Assembly (NCBI GenBank): GCA_022425565.1
Contig: JAKMFG010000201.1
Location: 1-26,760 of the forward strand
Source of the DNA: Alphaproteobacteria bacterium
GTDB lineage: Bacteria > Pseudomonadota > Alphaproteobacteria > Puniceispirillales > Puniceispirillaceae
Direction: 5' to 3'
Length of the DNA stretch: 26,760 nucleotides
The position numbers were made by a program, and so were the translations under genes. Every line of letters starts with the position of its first letter. The first letter of the stretch is position 1. A model generated the notes under the pieces. It ran no database searches. It was not told where the DNA came from and saw only the letters and a program-made list of their open reading frames with translations. Below, in pieces: positions 24,378-26,760 of the stretch.

Positions 24378-24440
24378 ATTGCGCGATTTTCGTCAACGGA
24401 CGGAATTGCCGGCAGGCCGGACAAGGGTGGCGGACACACA

Positions 24441-24932
24441 GTGGTAGAATCTAGGATCAGCCAGATTATCGACGGCGCGGTAACCGATCTCGGTTTCCGG
24501 CTCGTTCGGGTCCGCTATTCTGGTGCCAAGGGTGGCCGCAGCCAACTGCAGATCATGGCCGAGCCGGTGGTTGAACGAGAGATGACGGTCGAGGATTGCG
24601 AGACGCTGAGCCGGCATGTTGCTGCGCTTCTCGATGTGGAGGATCCAATTTCGGATGCCTACACGCTGGAGGTCAGTTCCCCCGGAATCGACCGGCCGCT
24701 GACCCGGATCGAGGATTACGAGCTATATAGTGGCGAGCTGGCGAAAATCACGCTGCGCTTCATGCTTGACGGCCGCAAGCGCTTCAACGGGCGCCTTGGC
24801 GGGCTCGACAGCGATGGTCGAGTGGTGCTCGAGACATCCTTCGGGCGGTTTGACTTCGCCTTTGACGAGATCGAGGCGGCGCGGATCGATCCGGTTGAAA
24901 TTCTGGCCCGCGAGGCAGCCGCGCGGAACTGA
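24441..24932 (+). CDS. rimP: Ribosome maturation factor RimP
   Basis: 163 residues from GTG24441. The N-terminal alpha/beta domain contains ISQIIDGAVTDLGFRLVRVRY and the conserved TLEVSSPGIDRPLTRIEDYE; a C-terminal SH3-like barrel spans ~95-160. RimP binds the 30S subunit during assembly and helps S12 enter. The open frame extends to 24219 across the terminator, so upstream starts are unlikely; GGTGG and AAGGG lie 10-14 nt before GTG24441, a slightly long spacing. It begins the conserved rimP-nusA-ylxR operon (infB expected next), 50 bp before nusA. Confidence 0.94.
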   Translation: MVESRISQIIDGAVTDLGFRLVRVRYSGAKGGRSQLQIMAEPVVEREMTVEDCETLSRHVAALLDVEDPISDAYTLEVSSPGIDRPLTRIEDYELYSGELAKITLRFMLDGRKRFNGRLGGLDSDGRVVLETSFGRFDFAFDEIEAARIDPVEILAREAAARN

Positions 24933-24982
24933 ACAGGCCGCATAAACACAACCTAACCAGCAGACAGAGCAGGTAGAGACAA

Positions 24983-26608
24983 ATGGATACATCTTCGATC
25001 CCAGGACTGGAACTGATCCAGGTCGCCGATGTGGTGGCGCGCGAAAAGTCGATCGAGCGCGAAGAGGTCATGGTCGCCATGGAAGAGGCGATCCAGAAAG
25101 CCGGCCGTGCGAAATACGGTCTGGACCGTGATATCCGCGCGATGATCGACCGGAAGACCGGCTCCATCACGCTGGAGCGCTGGATCGAGGTGGTTGAGGA
25201 AGTCGAGGATGATGCCACACAGATGAGTGTTGCCGAGGGCGCAAAGCAGGAGCCGTCGCTTGCACTTGGTGAATTCTGGCGTCAGTCGCTGCCACCGATT
25301 GAATTCGGGCGGATCGCTGCCCAGACGGCAAAGCAGGTGATCTCGCAAAAGGTGCGTGATGCCGAACGTGCCCGTCAGTACGAGGAATATAAGGACCGTG
25401 TGGGTGAGATCGTCGTCGGCACGGTGAAACGCGCGGAAAGCTATTCGATCACGGTCGACCTTGGTCGCGCCGAGGCGGTGATCCGCCGTGAGGAGATGAT
25501 CCCGCGCGAGAATCTGCGTCAGGGCGACCGAGTGCGCGCCTATATCATCGACGTTCGTGAGGAGCAGCGTGGCCCGCAGATTTTCCTGTCGCGCGCCTGC
25601 AACGAGTTTATGGCAAAGCTTTTCACTCAGGAAGTGCCTGAAATCTATGATGGCATCATCGAGATCAAGGGCGTTGCCCGCGAGGCCGGAAGCCGCGCCA
25701 AGATAGCCGTTCTGTCGAAGGATTCTGGAATTGACCCGGTCGGTGCCTGCGTCGGCATGCGCGGAAGCCGCGTGCAGGCCGTTGTTGGCGAGCTACAGGG
25801 CGAGAAGGTAGAGATCATTCCCTATATCGAGGATCCCGCCTCTTTCGTCGTCAATGCGCTGGCCCCGGCTGAAGTCGCAAAGGTGGTGATGGACGAGGTT
25901 TCTAGCAGGATGGAAGTCGTCGTACCGGACGACCAGCTGAGCCTTGCCATCGGCCGTCGCGGCCAGAATGTGCGTCTGGCCTCGCAGCTGTCCGGCTGGT
26001 ACATCGACATCCTGACAGAAGCTGAGGAATCAGAGCGCCGTCAGGAAGAGTTCCGGACCCGCTCGGCCCGCTTTATCGAGGCACTCAACATCGATGATGT
26101 GATCGCCCATCTGCTGGTTGCCGAGGGATTTGTTCTTCCCGAGGAGATTGCCGAGACCCCGATCGAGGAACTGGCTACCATTCAGGGATTTGACGAGGGC
26201 ATTGCAGAGGAGTTGCAGACGAGGGCAGTTGAATTCGTGGAGCGTGAGGCTCAGCGGATCAACGAAGCTCTCGACAGTCTCAAGGTTGCCGACGATCTCC
26301 GCAATTTCGAATATATCAGCCTCGGCATGATGCTGAAGCTTGCCGAGAATGAGGTGCTTTCGCTTGATGATCTTGCCGATCTCGATAGTGACGAGCTTGT
26401 CGCGCTGTTGTCCGAGCATGGTCTCGAGGATGACACCGAGGCTGGCGATATCATCATGGCGGCACGGGCTCACTGGTTCGATGACGAGCCCGAGGCCGGT
26501 GAGGCATCCGATGCAGCTGAAGGTGATGCGGTCACCGATGCAGCCCCAGAAGCGGCTCCAGAAGCAGCTCAAGAAGCAGTCTCCGGCGACGAGCCGGCGG
26601 CGAGCTAG
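24983..26608 (+). CDS. nusA: Transcription termination/antitermination factor NusA
   Basis: 541 residues. Order: N-terminal RNA-polymerase-binding domain (1-~130), S1 domain (~136-200, [20 protein letters not shown]), KH1 (~230-290, [20 protein letters not shown]), KH2 (~300-345, [21 protein letters not shown]) and C-terminal acidic repeats (~365-500) such as [17 protein letters not shown]. NusA binds the elongating polymerase, modulating pausing, intrinsic termination and rRNA antitermination. The last ~35 residues form an Ala/Glu/Pro-rich low-complexity tail with short PEAA repeats. ATG24983 follows an AGGTAGAG stretch. In some bacteria NusA autoregulates its own operon at a leader terminator; the terminator at 24354-24377 makes that worth testing here. 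Confidence 0.98.
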   Translation: MDTSSIPGLELIQVADVVAREKSIEREEVMVAMEEAIQKAGRAKYGLDRDIRAMIDRKTGSITLERWIEVVEEVEDDATQMSVAEGAKQEPSLALGEFWRQSLPPIEFGRIAAQTAKQVISQKVRDAERARQYEEYKDRVGEIVVGTVKRAESYSITVDLGRAEAVIRREEMIPRENLRQGDRVRAYIIDVREEQRGPQIFLSRACNEFMAKLFTQEVPEIYDGIIEIKGVAREAGSRAKIAVLSKDSGIDPVGACVGMRGSRVQAVVGELQGEKVEIIPYIEDPASFVVNALAPAEVAKVVMDEVSSRMEVVVPDDQLSLAIGRRGQNVRLASQLSGWYIDILTEAEESERRQEEFRTRSARFIEALNIDDVIAHLLVAEGFVLPEEIAETPIEELATIQGFDEGIAEELQTRAVEFVEREAQRINEALDSLKVADDLRNFEYISLGMMLKLAENEVLSLDDLADLDSDELVALLSEHGLEDDTEAGDIIMAARAHWFDDEPEAGEASDAAEGDAVTDAAPEAAPEAAQEAVSGDEPAAS

Positions 26609-26629
26609 GGACCATGGTCGGAGCGCGGC

Positions 26630-26760
26630 ATGACGGATCGAACCTGCATCCTGTCTGGGCAGAACCTGCCGCGTGAGCAGCTGATCCGCTTTGTTGCGGG
26701 GCCGGACGGCCATGCCGTCGCCGACCTTGCCTGCAAGCTCCCGGGCCGCGGGGTCTGGAT
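26630..26760 (+). CDS. ylxR: YlxR-family RNA-binding protein (5' part)
   Basis: The first 43 codons lie in the window; the gene continues past the end. The start ATG26630 has GGAG at 26620-26623 with a 6-nt spacer, 21 bp after nusA. The sequence (RTCILSGQNLPREQLIRFV, then GPDGHAVADLACKLPGRGVW) matches the YlxR/DUF448 pattern, including the conserved LPGRG turn. In alphaproteobacteria this domain is often fused to an L7Ae-like domain, which cannot be seen here. The family binds RNA, and its place between nusA and infB is near-universal. Function beyond that is not established from sequence. Confidence 0.93.
   Translation, partial: MTDRTCILSGQNLPREQLIRFVAGPDGHAVADLACKLPGRGVW

Noticed and set aside
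1..26760. A novel defence, secretion or biosynthetic system
   Set aside because: Every full-length gene except the truncated lipoprotein belongs to a known housekeeping family, and no uncharacterised gene cluster is present.

Overview
This window is almost entirely a conserved housekeeping block of a fairly GC-rich alphaproteobacterium. The gene orders mutS-glnD-murJ-trpS-nfu and tsaB-rimI-miaB-phoH(ybeZ)-ybeY-corC-lnt-metK-trmB-rimP-nusA-ylxR are typical of that class. The proteins also look alphaproteobacterial: NfuA-type NifU with an N-terminal Nfu domain, a MaeB-type malic enzyme with a phosphotransacetylase-like domain, and an adenosine-kinase-like PfkB protein. I cannot name the genus from sequence alone. 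There are no tRNA or rRNA genes, CRISPR arrays, transposases, integrases or defence genes.

Layout. (1) 1-670: two oppositely oriented reading frames collide in a (GGT/GGC)n tract at 221-262. To the left is the plus-strand end of an Ig-like repeat adhesin; to the right is a minus-strand lipoprotein with a clear lipobox. This looks like a chimeric join, not a natural gene arrangement. (2) 857-4161: a PfkB sugar kinase converges on maeB, with a dyad between them. (3) 4307-11306: mutS, glnD and murJ are joined by two ATGA overlaps and are very likely co-translated. (4) 11445-13326: trpS has its own promoter candidate. A 280-bp non-coding gap with AT-rich sequence and a hairpin follows, then nfu. 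(5) 13378-15616: a Bax-like glucosaminidase and a secreted polysaccharide deacetylase face each other with one base between their stops; both probably act on the cell wall. (6) 15727-23505: one tightly packed plus-strand series: tsaB, rimI, miaB, phoH, ybeY, corC, lnt, metK. It mixes tRNA modification (t6A, ms2i6A), ribosome and RNA maturation, lipoprotein acylation and S-adenosylmethionine supply. (7) 23506-26760: a terminator-like palindrome and a 14-bp tandem repeat, then trmB. A promoter/terminator pair follows, which either makes a roughly 50-nt RNA or attenuates the rimP-nusA-ylxR operon. ylxR runs off the window end.

Many genes start with GTG or overlap the previous stop, so starts were chosen from Shine-Dalgarno spacing and expected family N-termini. 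I found no convincing undescribed multi-gene system. The points most worth checking are the 221-262 junction, the short RNA/attenuator before rimP, the tandem repeat that copies the metK terminator arm, the dyad centred on the trpS -10 element, and the deacetylase with Gln at an expected metal-ligand position.
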